From assembly GCA_964599095.1 (NCBI GenBank), contig CAZREB010000001.1, forward strand, positions 124,001 through 188,000: a DNA stretch of 64,000 nt, in the 5' to 3' direction. The notes under the pieces were generated by a model. The model did not search any database. It saw only the letters and a list, made by a program, of their open reading frames with translations, and was not told where the DNA came from. Shown here piece by piece: positions 50,342 through 58,871 of the stretch. Positions within the stretch are counted from its first letter, which is position 1. Each line of letters begins with the position of its first letter. Source of the DNA: SZAS-79 sp964599095 (GTDB lineage: Bacteria; Pseudomonadota; Gammaproteobacteria; Burkholderiales; SG8-39). The translations under genes and the position numbers were made by a program.

Positions 50342-50824
50342 ATGCTTACCAGGACACTGATACTTGCGGCAGCCGTGGCACTCGGTGGCTGCTCGACGCT
50401 TGCAGACTTCGGCCCGGTCGCCAAGAGCGGCCCGTTGAGCCGCAAAGTCGTGAAGAACGATCAGGGGCACGTCGTCGGGTACAAGCAGATGCTGCGCAAT
50501 TCCGAGACGGGCGAAGTCGTGGCGCAAGTCAACCTGTTTACCCCGATCGTCGGGGATTCGGGCGTGATCATCGGTTACGAGGAACCCGCTCGCGGCGGCG
50601 CGATCATCCGCGACCTCGACGGGCACAGCATCGGCGGCCGGTTCGCCGACCTGCGCAGCCGGGGAACGAACGCGAACAGCAAGGGGTTCACGCTGATCGT
50701 CCGCGCCCGCGGGTTCGATCAGGCGCTCGAGGGCGAACAGATGGCCTCGACGAGGCCGGCGGCGCCGGGCCTGATGGCGCTGCTCGCGTCCCTGTCGGAC
50801 TCCGACCTCAGCAGGATCCGCTAA
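50342..50824 (+). CDS. Lipoprotein of unknown function
   Basis: This 160-residue protein has a clear lipoprotein signal (MLTRTLILAAAVALGGCSTL, lipidated Cys17). The mature part is short, polar and partly repetitive (GYKQMLRNSETGEVVAQVNL, GVIIGYEEPARGGAIIRDLD) with GRFADLRSRGTNANSKGFTL. I do not recognise the family. The ATG at 50342 follows a GGAAGGAGA ribosome site. It is a single-gene unit with its own AT-rich promoter region and a strong terminator. Confidence 0.8.
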   Translation: MLTRTLILAAAVALGGCSTLADFGPVAKSGPLSRKVVKNDQGHVVGYKQMLRNSETGEVVAQVNLFTPIVGDSGVIIGYEEPARGGAIIRDLDGHSIGGRFADLRSRGTNANSKGFTLIVRARGFDQALEGEQMASTRPAAPGLMALLASLSDSDLSRIR

Positions 50825-50846
50825 CCCCCCAAGCGGGTCACAGCCG

Positions 50847-50875
50847 AAGGCCGGCCGTTCTCGGCCGGCCTTTTT
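50847..50875. terminator. Intrinsic terminator shared by convergent genes
   Basis: Arms AAGGCCGGCCG (50847-50857) and CGGCCGGCCTT (50862-50872) pair perfectly around TTCT and are followed by a T-run. It lies between the lipoprotein stop and the stop of the minus-strand ATP-grasp-like gene; the stem with A residues on the other side may serve both directions. Confidence 0.88.
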
Positions 50876-52104
50876 CATTTGCGCACGCCCTGCCTGTGCT
50901 TTTCGAGCATTGCCCGGAACGCGACGAAGATCTTCTGCATCGCAGGCTGCTTGTAGGGGTAAAGATCGGCCGGGTCCATCGCGTGCACGAGCATCGCCGT
51001 GTCCGCCTCGAACACCAGCAGGTCTCCCGCAGGCGTTTCGGCACAGTCGATCGCGTAGTAGTCCAGGCCGAGCGCGCGATCGATTCCGGCAAGCGCGCCC
51101 CGATGCCGCGCCGCGAACGCGGTGTCGAACTCCTCCATGAAGCGCGCCTCTTCCGCGCGCTTCGCCGCGCTCTGGTCCATGTCAGCGTTGACGTAGTGAA
51201 TCATCCAGTTGGACGAAATCGCCATGTGGCAGGCATAGGGCTGGCCGTCGATCATCACGACCCGGTACTTCCGGAACAGGCCGTCCGGCCCGCTGTAGTC
51301 GACGAAGCGCGAGATGAAGAAGGCATCGCCCGCAGTCTTTGCGAGGTACTTTGCAAGGGAGGCGGCGCCGTCCACCTTTTCCAGGTCCTTGCCGCCCTGC
51401 GAGTCCTGCGGCCTCGCGATGATCGGGAAGCTGCCGCTCGCCAGCAATGCCGTCAACTGCAGCCTGCCCTCGGCAACCTGCTCCAATGCCTTCCTGTCGA
51501 TCATCACGATCGCCGGCATGGCTACGCCCGGGATCGGCTGCAGCAAACGCGACACGTTGTCGCGAGCCAGTTGCAGTATCCGGTCGGGCCGGTTCAGCAC
51601 CGGCCTGGGCGAAGCCGCGGCGAAACGCCCGATCTGCGCGAGGATCGCCCGGTTCTGCGCGGACTCGCCGGCCGCGACGAAGACCAGGTCGTGGTCGGGA
51701 AGGCGCGCAGGCAGCGGATGGCCGTCTCTCACATACAGCATCAGCAACTCGACGTCTGAATCCTCGAGCAGGCAGTCCAGGTGCGTGAGCGAAGTCATGT
51801 CGCCCGGGCAGGCGAGCGCGAGCACGCGCAGGCCGGGGGGCTGGCGGGCTGCGGGGATCCGGTAAACCTGCCGGATCTCCAGCGCGCGCGCCTGCATCGC
51901 AAAGGCAGGCTCTCGATTCTCGGGAATCAGGGTGAGTATCGACAGGGTCGCGATATCCATCATCGCTTCTGCGTTGCGCGGGTCGCGCGCCAGGCGAGCC
52001 TCGAGCATCGGGCCCAGGCGCGGGATCTCCAGCCCGGAGAGTTCGAGGCGCCACAGGCCGGCGAAGCCGATGTACGGCGGCAGCCCGTCGCTCATCGGGC
52101 TCAA
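50875..52104 (-). CDS. TPR-like/ATP-grasp-like protein of unknown function
   Basis: This protein has 409 residues. The N-terminal part looks like a short TPR-type helical region (ARLARDPRNAEAMMDIATLS). The middle has an alpha/beta domain (LRVLALACPGDMTSLTHLDC; LVFVAAGESAQNRAIL). The C-terminal 200 residues resemble a RimK-type ATP-grasp fold: FPIIARPQDSQGGKDLEKVD, GLFRKYRVVMIDGQPYACHM and the metal-binding-like YYAIDCAETPAGDLLVFEAD. An amide-forming ligase role is possible but unproved. It is last in a three-gene operon, 22 bases after the cyclase gene. Confidence 0.65.
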   Translation of the reverse strand: MSPMSDGLPPYIGFAGLWRLELSGLEIPRLGPMLEARLARDPRNAEAMMDIATLSILTLIPENREPAFAMQARALEIRQVYRIPAARQPPGLRVLALACPGDMTSLTHLDCLLEDSDVELLMLYVRDGHPLPARLPDHDLVFVAAGESAQNRAILAQIGRFAAASPRPVLNRPDRILQLARDNVSRLLQPIPGVAMPAIVMIDRKALEQVAEGRLQLTALLASGSFPIIARPQDSQGGKDLEKVDGAASLAKYLAKTAGDAFFISRFVDYSGPDGLFRKYRVVMIDGQPYACHMAISSNWMIHYVNADMDQSAAKRAEEARFMEEFDTAFAARHRGALAGIDRALGLDYYAIDCAETPAGDLLVFEADTAMLVHAMDPADLYPYKQPAMQKIFVAFRAMLEKHRQGVRK

Positions 52105-52126
52105 TGCCGCGAGGCCGCCCCGCAGC

Positions 52127-54466
52127 TCACTTGCTCTCCAGCACCCAGGCCCCGTCCCAGTCTTCGGGCGGCGGATTGCCCTTCAGGTACGCGGCGCGCT
52201 CGATGTGGATCTTGCTCGGCTTGTCGTTCGGGTTGAGCTCCAGCGCCTCGCGGAACAGGCGGGTGGCGTCGTCCCAGCGGTGCGCGCGGTAGGCCGACAG
52301 CCCGTCCTTGAAAAGGCCCAGCACTTCGACGATATGCGGGAAGGTTTCCTCGGTGTGGAAGTCGAGGACCTCGACGACCGCCACCGGCTTGGTCTTGCCC
52401 TTGACCACGGCGAGGTCGATCTCGCGCGTGCGGTAGGTTCCCCTCAGCTTGTGCAGCGTGAATTCACTGATGAGGAGCTTGGCGCCGTACATCTTGCAGG
52501 CCGACTCCAGACGCGACGCGAGGTTCACGCCGTCGCCGATGATCGTGAAGTCCATGCGCTTCTGCGAGCCGATATTGCCGGATACGACCCGGTCGGTGTT
52601 CAGCCCGATGCCGATGTTGACCGGCAGCTTGCCTTCGCCGGCGCGTTGCAGGTTCCACTTGGCGAGCGTGATGTGCATCGCGATCGCCGCGCGCACCGCG
52701 CGATCCGGATCGTCGTCGTGCGGGACAGGGATCCCGAATGCGGCCATGACGGCATCGCCGATGAACTTGTCGAGCATGCCGGACTCGCGCTGGATGCAGT
52801 CGACCATCAGCGTGAAGTACTCGTTCAGCAGCGCCACCGTCCCCTGCGGGCCGAGCTGCTCGGTCAGCGTCGTGAACCCGCGGATGTCGGAGAACAGGAT
52901 CGTCGCCTCGACGTCCTGCCCGCCGAGCAGGTCGGTGCCGGCCGCCAGCAGCCGGTCCGCGATGCCCGGGTCCATGTAGCGCGACATCGTCGACTTGAGC
53001 CGCTTTTCCGAGCTGATGTCTTCGAGCACGATCATCGAGCCGATGCGCTGCTGGTCGACGTTGAGCAGCGGCTGCACGGTAAAGTTCACCGAAAGTGTCG
53101 TATCGCCGACCTGCAGCGGCGCATCCACGCTGATCTGCTGCTCGCCGGTATCGGCCACCGCCTTCAGCTTTTCGAGGACCCAGCCGTTCTTCTCGCCGAA
53201 GAAGTCGGCGACCGACACGTGAACGATGTCCTTCGCCGCCACCTGCAGGATCCTCAGGCCGGCGGCGTTGATCGTGGCGACCTTTTCCTGGGCGTCGAGC
53301 GTGATGAGGCCGTTCGACATCGACTCGAGCATCGCCTCGTTGTAGTTCTTCATCGCCTGGACGTCGGCGAAGAGCTTGGCGTTCTCGAGCGCGATCGAAA
53401 CCTGCGCGGTGAAGGCGCGCAAGCGCGCCTCGTCCTCGTTGCTGAACGGCCCGCCGTGCTTGTTCAGCACCTGCGTCACGCCTATGGTGCGGCCTTCCTT
53501 GTTGACGACCGGGACGCACAGGATGGAGCGCGTGAAATAGTTGGTCTTCTTGTCGAAGGCCGGGTTGAAGCGCAGGTCGGCATAGGCGTAGGGGATGTTG
53601 ATCGTCTTGCCCGACTGGAACACCGCGCCGGCGATGCCCAGGTGGTTCGGCAGCCGGATCTGCAGCGACTCGAGTCCCTGTCCCACTTCCGACCAGAGCT
53701 CCTTGGTCTTCTCGTCGTTCAGGAACAGGGTCGAGCGCTCTGCGTTCAGCATCCGCGTCGCTTCGCCCATGACCTTCTGCAGCAGCGAGCCCAGCTTGAT
53801 GTCGGAGGTCATCTCCGAGACGATGTTGACGAACTCGAGCTCCTGCTTGCGCACCCGCTCGACCCGCTCGATGACCTGGGCGCTCTGCAGCGCGACCGCG
53901 CCCTGCGCGGCCATCTGCTCGAGCAGCGCCAGGTCCGCGTGGGTGAATTTCCCCTTTTTCTTGTTGAGCAGCTGCGCCACGCCGATGATCAGGCCCTTGG
54001 CCGTCTTGATCGGCACGCAGAGGATGTCGCGGGTCACGAACCCGGTGCGCTCGTCCACGCTGCGGTTGAATCGCGGATCGGCATAGGCGTCGTGGACGAT
54101 CGCCCCTTGCCCCGTGGTGAAGACGTAGCCGGCGATGCCTGTCGTGTTCAGGATGCGGATCTCGCGCCGGAACGAGCCCTGCGCGACACGCGAATAGAGC
54201 TCGTTGGTTTCGGGGTCGTTCAGGAAAAGCGTGCCCCGCTCGGTGCCCAGTTCGGCCGTCGTCGCGTCGAGCAGGGTGTTCAGCACCTCGTCGAGGGAGT
54301 CGGTGATCGACATCTTGCGCGAGACTTCGAGCAGCAGCTCGGCCTCGCGCAGGCGGCGCTTCTGCGAGACCGACGTCTGCTCGCGCTTGGGCACGGCCTG
54401 CGCCTTTTTGGGCGCCGAAGCCGCCTTGGCGCGGGGTTTGTCGGCGGTGACTGTGTTCTCGCTCAT
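52127..54466 (-). CDS. CyaB1-like adenylate cyclase: GAF-GAF-PAS-cyclase-TPR
   Basis: This soluble cyclase has 779 residues: tandem GAF domains (about 60-195 and 215-370), a PAS-like domain (about 385-495), a class III catalytic domain (about 525-715) and a short TPR end. GAF2 contains LNKHGGPFSNEDE, fitting the NKxnFx3DE motif of cyclic-nucleotide-binding GAFs; GAF1 has LNKKKGKFTHAD, a partial match. Catalytic metal Asp residues are in FSDIRGF and FIGDAVMA, and the Lys/Asp pair (LDKFIGD, MDFTIIGD) indicates ATP as substrate. The domain order matches Anabaena CyaB1, in which GAF binding of cAMP stimulates activity. Its ATG overlaps the coiled-coil gene by 4 bases. Confidence 0.9.
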   Translation of the reverse strand: MSENTVTADKPRAKAASAPKKAQAVPKREQTSVSQKRRLREAELLLEVSRKMSITDSLDEVLNTLLDATTAELGTERGTLFLNDPETNELYSRVAQGSFRREIRILNTTGIAGYVFTTGQGAIVHDAYADPRFNRSVDERTGFVTRDILCVPIKTAKGLIIGVAQLLNKKKGKFTHADLALLEQMAAQGAVALQSAQVIERVERVRKQELEFVNIVSEMTSDIKLGSLLQKVMGEATRMLNAERSTLFLNDEKTKELWSEVGQGLESLQIRLPNHLGIAGAVFQSGKTINIPYAYADLRFNPAFDKKTNYFTRSILCVPVVNKEGRTIGVTQVLNKHGGPFSNEDEARLRAFTAQVSIALENAKLFADVQAMKNYNEAMLESMSNGLITLDAQEKVATINAAGLRILQVAAKDIVHVSVADFFGEKNGWVLEKLKAVADTGEQQISVDAPLQVGDTTLSVNFTVQPLLNVDQQRIGSMIVLEDISSEKRLKSTMSRYMDPGIADRLLAAGTDLLGGQDVEATILFSDIRGFTTLTEQLGPQGTVALLNEYFTLMVDCIQRESGMLDKFIGDAVMAAFGIPVPHDDDPDRAVRAAIAMHITLAKWNLQRAGEGKLPVNIGIGLNTDRVVSGNIGSQKRMDFTIIGDGVNLASRLESACKMYGAKLLISEFTLHKLRGTYRTREIDLAVVKGKTKPVAVVEVLDFHTEETFPHIVEVLGLFKDGLSAYRAHRWDDATRLFREALELNPNDKPSKIHIERAAYLKGNPPPEDWDGAWVLESK

Positions 54467-55128
54467 TGTCGGGTGACCTGTCTTTCCATGGATTCACGCA
54501 TCGCCATGATCGATGCGTGGAGTTGTGCGATTTCGTCCTGCGCCGCCTGCTTGGCCGCCTGGATGCCGGCCTCGGCAGTGAGCCTCGCCATCTCGAGCTG
54601 CTCGCGCAACGCGGCGGCGGTGGCCTTCAGTTGGGTAATCTCGTTGGCCGAGGCTGCGTGCGCCGCCTGCACCCCGGTTTCGGTGTTGATCCTTGCGAGT
54701 TCCAGTTGCTCGCGCAAGACCGAAGCGGTGGCCTTCAGTTGCGTGATCTCGTTGGCCGAGGCCGCGTGCGCCGCCTGCACCCGGCTCTCGGTCTCGTTGC
54801 GTGCCAGTTCCAGTTGTTCGCGCAGCGCGGACGAAGTCGCCTTCAACTGGAGGATTTCGTTTGCCGCCGCGGCATGGGCCGCCTGGACGTCGGCATCGCG
54901 CCTGATCGCGGCCTGCTCCAGGGCCTCGCGCAGGCTCGCGGCGGTGGCCTTGAGCAGCTTGATTTCGTCCTGGGCAAGGGCGACGGCCTGCTGCACTTCC
55001 TGCTCGCGCCTGGCGTGCGCCATCTCGAGCTCGCTGCGCATAGCGGCCACAGCCCTCTGCATGTCGCGCGCTTCCTTTTGGGCGGCAAGCGCCAACTCTT
55101 CCGGGGTTTCGTTGCCGGCGGCGGTCAT
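54463..55128 (-). CDS. Coiled-coil protein of five 36-residue repeats
   Basis: This 221-residue protein is almost entirely helical coiled coil. From residue 45 it consists of five tandem 36-residue units with cores such as VQAAHAASANEITQLKATA followed by LREQLELAR. The central units are nearly identical and the outer ones diverged. No signal peptide, membrane helix or enzymatic motif is seen. Tight coupling (4-base overlap) to the GAF/PAS cyclase suggests that it scaffolds or senses for that enzyme. I do not know a named family. Confidence 0.8.
   Translation of the reverse strand: MTAAGNETPEELALAAQKEARDMQRAVAAMRSELEMAHARREQEVQQAVALAQDEIKLLKATAASLREALEQAAIRRDADVQAAHAAAANEILQLKATSSALREQLELARNETESRVQAAHAASANEITQLKATASVLREQLELARINTETGVQAAHAASANEITQLKATAAALREQLEMARLTAEAGIQAAKQAAQDEIAQLHASIMAMRESMERQVTRQ
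54466..54996 (-). repeat. 108-bp tandem coding repeats, about five copies
   Basis: The element GTGGCC (or GTCGCC) recurs at 54620, 54728, 54836 and 54944 on the plus strand, exactly 108 bases apart, within longer near-identical units. They encode the 36-residue coiled-coil repeats of the protein above. The fifth unit at the C-terminal end is degenerate. In-frame length variation between strains would be expected. Confidence 0.9.
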
Positions 55129-55249
55129 TTTTCTGGATTTCCCTCCGGCAGCATTCTAAGGCACGCGACCCGGCCGCGCCTTGGCCGCATGTCCTGTTCC
55201 CGTCGCCGCTGCCTCGCGAGGCCGCTCGCGGAGCGGTATCATCCTGCCC

Positions 55250-55453
55250 ATGATACAAGTCACGGTAAACGGTACTGCGCATCGTTTCGACGGCGCGGTC
55301 GACGTTGCCGGCCTGCTCGAGCGGCTGGAGCTTGCCGGCCGCAAGGTCGCGGTAGAGCGCAACGGCGAAATCGTGCCACGGAGCGCGCATCGCGCCACTT
55401 TTCTTGCCGACGGCGACCGCCTCGAGATCGTGGTCGCCGTGGGCGGAGGCTGA
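55250..55453 (+). CDS. thiS: Sulfur carrier protein ThiS
   Basis: This 67-residue ubiquitin-like protein carries sulfur as a C-terminal thiocarboxylate for thiazole synthesis in thiamine production. MIQVTVNGTAHRFDGAVDVA begins the beta-grasp fold, and the required C-terminal Gly-Gly is present (VAVGGG). The ATG at 55250 fits family length. It is followed by thiG after 2 bases. Confidence 0.95.
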   Translation: MIQVTVNGTAHRFDGAVDVAGLLERLELAGRKVAVERNGEIVPRSAHRATFLADGDRLEIVVAVGGG

Positions 55454-55455
55454 AA

Positions 55456-56268
55456 ATGAAAGAGAAAGACCAGCTCGTCATCGCAGGCAGGGCCTACGAC
55501 TCGCGTCTGCTCGTCGGAACCGGCAAGTACAGGGATTTCGCCCAGACCCGGGAGGCGATCGTAGCCTCGGGCGCGCAGATCGTGACGGTCGCGATCCGCC
55601 GCACCAACATCGGCCAGGACCCGAACGAGCCCAGCCTGCTCGATTCGCTGCCGCCGTCGGAGTTCACGCTGTTGCCGAACACGGCAGGCTGCTACACCGC
55701 GATCGACGCGGTACGCACGCTGCGTCTTGCGCGCGAACTGCTCGACGGCCACGACCTGGTGAAGCTCGAGGTGCTGGGCGATCCGCAATCGCTCTACCCG
55801 AACATGCCCGAGACGCTGGAGGCGGCGAAGACGCTGGTCGCCGAAGGCTTCAAGGTCATGGTCTATTGCGCCGACGACCCGATCCAGGCAAAGATGCTCG
55901 AGGACCTAGGCTGCGTTGCGGTGATGCCGCTGGCCTCGCTGATAGGCTCGGGCATGGGCATCCTCAACCCTTGGAACCTGCAACTGATCATCGACCGCAT
56001 ATCGGTGCCGGTCCTGGTCGACGCGGGCGTCGGCACGGCCTCGGACGCCGCCATCGCGATGGAACTGGGTTGCGACGGCGTGCTCATGAATACCGCGATC
56101 GCCGCGGCGCGCGACCCGGTGATGATGGCCCGCGCAATGAAGAAGGGCGTCGAGGCCGGCCGCGAAGCATTCCTCGCCGGCCGCATGCCGAAGAAACTCT
56201 ATTCGGCGACGCCGTCGTCCCCGACGGCAGGAATGATCAGCGGGGCTGCGCAGGTCAAAGCGGCCTAG
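55456..56268 (+). CDS. thiG: Thiazole synthase ThiG
   Basis: This TIM-barrel enzyme, 270 residues, forms the thiazole phosphate of thiamine from deoxyxylulose phosphate, dehydroglycine and ThiS thiocarboxylate. It has LLVGTGKYRDFAQTREAI, the catalytic Lys in DLVKLEVLGD, MPLASLIGSGMGILNP, and the phosphate site VDAGVGTASDAAIAMELG. The start ATG is in AAAATGAAAG right after thiS. Confidence 0.97.
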   Translation: MKEKDQLVIAGRAYDSRLLVGTGKYRDFAQTREAIVASGAQIVTVAIRRTNIGQDPNEPSLLDSLPPSEFTLLPNTAGCYTAIDAVRTLRLARELLDGHDLVKLEVLGDPQSLYPNMPETLEAAKTLVAEGFKVMVYCADDPIQAKMLEDLGCVAVMPLASLIGSGMGILNPWNLQLIIDRISVPVLVDAGVGTASDAAIAMELGCDGVLMNTAIAAARDPVMMARAMKKGVEAGREAFLAGRMPKKLYSATPSSPTAGMISGAAQVKAA

Positions 56269-56276
56269 GGCTTCCG

Positions 56277-56957
56277 GTGGAAGCGCCTCGCAGGACGGTC
56301 AGGAGCTTCGTCCTGCGCCAGGGGCGCGTCTCGAACGCCCAGCAGCGCGCGTGGGACACGCTGTTCCCGCGCTACGGCATCGCCTACTCCGGGCAGCCGA
56401 TCGATGCCTGCGCGATCTTCGGCCGGGTCGCACCCCTTTTCCTCGAGATCGGCTCGGGGATGGGCGAAACCAGCGTCGCGATCGCCCAGGCCCACCCGCA
56501 GAACGACTACATCGCGGTCGAAGTCCACCTGCCCGGCGTCGGCAGCCTGCTCAAGGCCATCGACGAGGCGGGCCTCGCCAACCTGCGGGTGATCCGGCAC
56601 GACGCGGTGGACGTGCTCGAGAAGATGATTCCCGACGGCGCGCTTTCCGGCCTGCATGTCTTCTTCCCCGATCCATGGCCGAAAAAGCGCCACAACAAGC
56701 GGCGGCTGATCCAGCCGCCTTTGGTGGCGCTGGCGGCGCGCAAGCTCGCGCCCGGAGCGTACCTGCACCTGGCGACCGACTGGGAGCCCTACGCCGAGCA
56801 CATGCTGGCGGTCCTGTCCGCCGAGCCGCTCCTCGAGAACCCTTCCGGCGGCTACGCGCCGCGCCCGGCGTACCGGCCGCAGACCAAGTTCGAATCGCGC
56901 GGGCTCAAGCTCGGGCACGGCGTGCGCGACCTGGTGTTCCGGCGAAAGGCCGCGTAG
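56277..56957 (+). CDS. trmB: tRNA (guanine-46-N7)-methyltransferase
   Basis: This enzyme, 226 residues, methylates G46 in the tRNA variable loop using S-adenosylmethionine. The cofactor motif is LEIGSGMGETSVAIA, acidic motif IAVEVHLPGVGSLL, and the diagnostic active-site motif is FFPDPWPKKRHNKRRL. The start is inferred as GTG at 56277, 8 bases after thiG; no ATG is available near the conserved N-terminus (RTVRSFVLRQGR). Confidence 0.95.
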   Translation: MEAPRRTVRSFVLRQGRVSNAQQRAWDTLFPRYGIAYSGQPIDACAIFGRVAPLFLEIGSGMGETSVAIAQAHPQNDYIAVEVHLPGVGSLLKAIDEAGLANLRVIRHDAVDVLEKMIPDGALSGLHVFFPDPWPKKRHNKRRLIQPPLVALAARKLAPGAYLHLATDWEPYAEHMLAVLSAEPLLENPSGGYAPRPAYRPQTKFESRGLKLGHGVRDLVFRRKAA

Positions 56958-56967
56958 TTGCTTCGAG

Positions 56968-56989
56968 GATGTACCGGTACCGGTACATC
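56968..56989. repeat. Perfect 22-bp palindrome between trmB and hemW
   Basis: The arm GATGTACCGGT is followed directly by its exact reverse complement ACCGGTACATC with no loop. It lies in the 86-base gap between convergent genes, 10 bases after the trmB stop. It lacks a T-run and a loop, so it is an unusual terminator; a protein-binding site is possible. Confidence 0.85.
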
Positions 56990-57043
56990 AACTCCCCTGC
57001 GAGCCAAGCAGGAAGCCATTCCCCGAAATAGAATCTTTGAAAA

Positions 57044-58231
57044 TCAAGGCAGGAACAGCGCCAGCAGCTCGTTCAGGAAGCGCTGCCCCCGCACCGTCGG
57101 GCGGATCCGCTGCCAGTCGCGCTCGAGCAGCCCGAGGGCTTCGCCTTTCGCCAGCGCGGCGTCTACGGCGGTGAGTTCCAGTCCCGTGCGTTCGCGGAAC
57201 AGCGCCGCCGGAAATCCCTCCACCAGCCTCAATGCATTCAACATGAACTCGAAGGGCAGTTCGGCCGGCGCAACCGCCTTCTGCTCGACGATCGACCGCC
57301 CCGCTGCCGCAAGCGCCATGTACTCGCGCGGTTGCCGGGCGCGGGCGTGCCGCTCGATGCGGTCCGGAAAGCTGACTTTGCCGTGCGCGCCTGCGCCGAG
57401 ACCCAGATAGTCGCCGAACTGCCAGTAGTTCGTGTTGTGCCGGCAGCGCATGCCGGGTTTCGAGAAAGCCGAGGTCTCGTAATGCTCGAACCCGGCCCCG
57501 TCGAGCAACGCTTCGGCCACCTCCTGCATCGCTGCGGCCGCATCATGTTCCGGCAGCTGCGGCCGGTGGCGGTAGAACACCGTGTTCGGCTCGAGCGTCA
57601 GCTGGTAGGCCGAAAGATGCGGCGTGCCCCAGCGGATGCCCTCCTCCATGTCGGCGCGTGCTTCCCCGGCCGACTGACCGGGCAGGCCGTACATCAGGTC
57701 GAGGTTGATGTTCTCGAAGCTCGACTGCGCGATCTCGATGGCGCGGCGCGCCTCGTCGGCACTGTGGATGCGTCCCAGCGCCTTCAGGTGCGCGTCATTG
57801 AAGCTCTGGATCCCGATCGACAGCCGGTTGATTCCGCTCGCTCGGAAGTCGCGGAACTTCCCGGCTTCGAAAGTGCCCGGGTTTGCCTCGAGCGTGATCT
57901 CGGCGTCCGCGGCGATGTTCAGGCGGGAACGGAATTCCGAAAGCAGACTGTCGATCGACCGCGCGGAAAACAGGCTCGGCGTGCCTCCACCGAAAAAGAT
58001 GCTGCTGACGCGCCGACCCCAGATCCACGGCAATGCATGCTCCAGGTCCGCAACGAGCGCAGTGCAGTAGGCATCCTCGGGAAGATCGCCTTTCTGCTCG
58101 TGGGAATTGAAATCGCAGTACGGGCATTTGCGCACGCACCACGGCATGTGCACGTAAAGCGAGAGCGGCGGGAGCGCTTCGAGCCGGACCGAACCGGGCA
58201 TCGCGAGCGCGACCCGGGCGGGCGCCGCCAT
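57044..58231 (-). CDS. hemW: HemW-like radical SAM protein
   Basis: This 395-residue protein is of the HemN/HemW radical SAM type. The cluster motif is CVRKCPYCDF (Cys-X3-Cys-X2-Cys), followed by FFGGGTPSLF and ITLEANPGTFE. The C-terminal part has LGLGAGAHGK and FMLNALRLVEGFP. HemW proteins bind and deliver heme rather than act as coproporphyrinogen oxidase. The start at 58231 overlaps the rdgB stop; an internal ATG a few codons later is possible. Confidence 0.93.
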   Translation of the reverse strand: MAAPARVALAMPGSVRLEALPPLSLYVHMPWCVRKCPYCDFNSHEQKGDLPEDAYCTALVADLEHALPWIWGRRVSSIFFGGGTPSLFSARSIDSLLSEFRSRLNIAADAEITLEANPGTFEAGKFRDFRASGINRLSIGIQSFNDAHLKALGRIHSADEARRAIEIAQSSFENINLDLMYGLPGQSAGEARADMEEGIRWGTPHLSAYQLTLEPNTVFYRHRPQLPEHDAAAAMQEVAEALLDGAGFEHYETSAFSKPGMRCRHNTNYWQFGDYLGLGAGAHGKVSFPDRIERHARARQPREYMALAAAGRSIVEQKAVAPAELPFEFMLNALRLVEGFPAALFRERTGLELTAVDAALAKGEALGLLERDWQRIRPTVRGQRFLNELLALFLP

Positions 58232-58833
58232 CAGCCCTCTTCCCGCAACCGCTGCAGCAGCCGCTGCAGGGCGATGCCGCGGTGGCTGATCCGGTTCTTG
58301 TCGCCGCCGTCGAGCTCCGCGGCGGTTTTGCCGATGCCCGGCAGCAGGAACAGCGGGTCATAGCCGAAGCCGTTGGCGCCGCGCGGATGCTCGACGATCA
58401 CGCCGCGCCAGTTGCCTTCGGCCACCACCGGCTGCGGGTCGTTCTCATGGCGCACCAGCACCATGACACACGCGTAGTGCGCAGACCTGTTCCCCGTGCC
58501 TGCGAGCGCGGCGAGCAGCTTTGCGTTGTTGCGCGCATCACGGTCCTCGCGGCCGCCCGCCCTGCCGGCGAAGTAGGCGGAATTCACCCCCGGCTCGCCG
58601 CCCAGCGCATCGACGCAGATGCCCGAATCGTCGGCCAGCGCCGGCAGGCCGGACGCGCCGCTGGCATGCCGCGCCTTTGCGAGTGCGTTCTCGAGGAAGG
58701 TGAAGTGCGGTTCCGCGGCCTCCGCGATGCCGAGCTGGCCCTGCGAGAGGACTTCGATTTCGAGCGGCGCGAGCAGTGCGCGGATTTCGGCGAGCTTGCC
58801 GGGGTTGCCGCTCGCGACGACGAGCTTTTTCAC
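58231..58833 (-). CDS. rdgB: Non-canonical purine NTP pyrophosphatase (RdgB/HAM1)
   Basis: This housecleaning enzyme, 200 residues, hydrolyses ITP, dITP and XTP. MKKLVVASGNPGKLAEIRAL, FLENALAKARHA, ALADDSGICVDALGG and GYDPLFLLPG are all conserved motifs of the family. It lies between rph and hemW in the usual betaproteobacterial order. Confidence 0.97.
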   Translation of the reverse strand: MKKLVVASGNPGKLAEIRALLAPLEIEVLSQGQLGIAEAAEPHFTFLENALAKARHASGASGLPALADDSGICVDALGGEPGVNSAYFAGRAGGREDRDARNNAKLLAALAGTGNRSAHYACVMVLVRHENDPQPVVAEGNWRGVIVEHPRGANGFGYDPLFLLPGIGKTAAELDGGDKNRISHRGIALQRLLQRLREEG

Positions 58834-58871
58834 CGCCCGCGACTCAGCAGCCAGGCTTCAAGCGCATCGCC

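Noticed and set aside
54466..54996. Regular 108-bp repeats as a CRISPR or non-coding satellite
   Set aside because: The repeats have no spacers, keep an open reading frame throughout and encode a coiled coil coupled to the cyclase gene.
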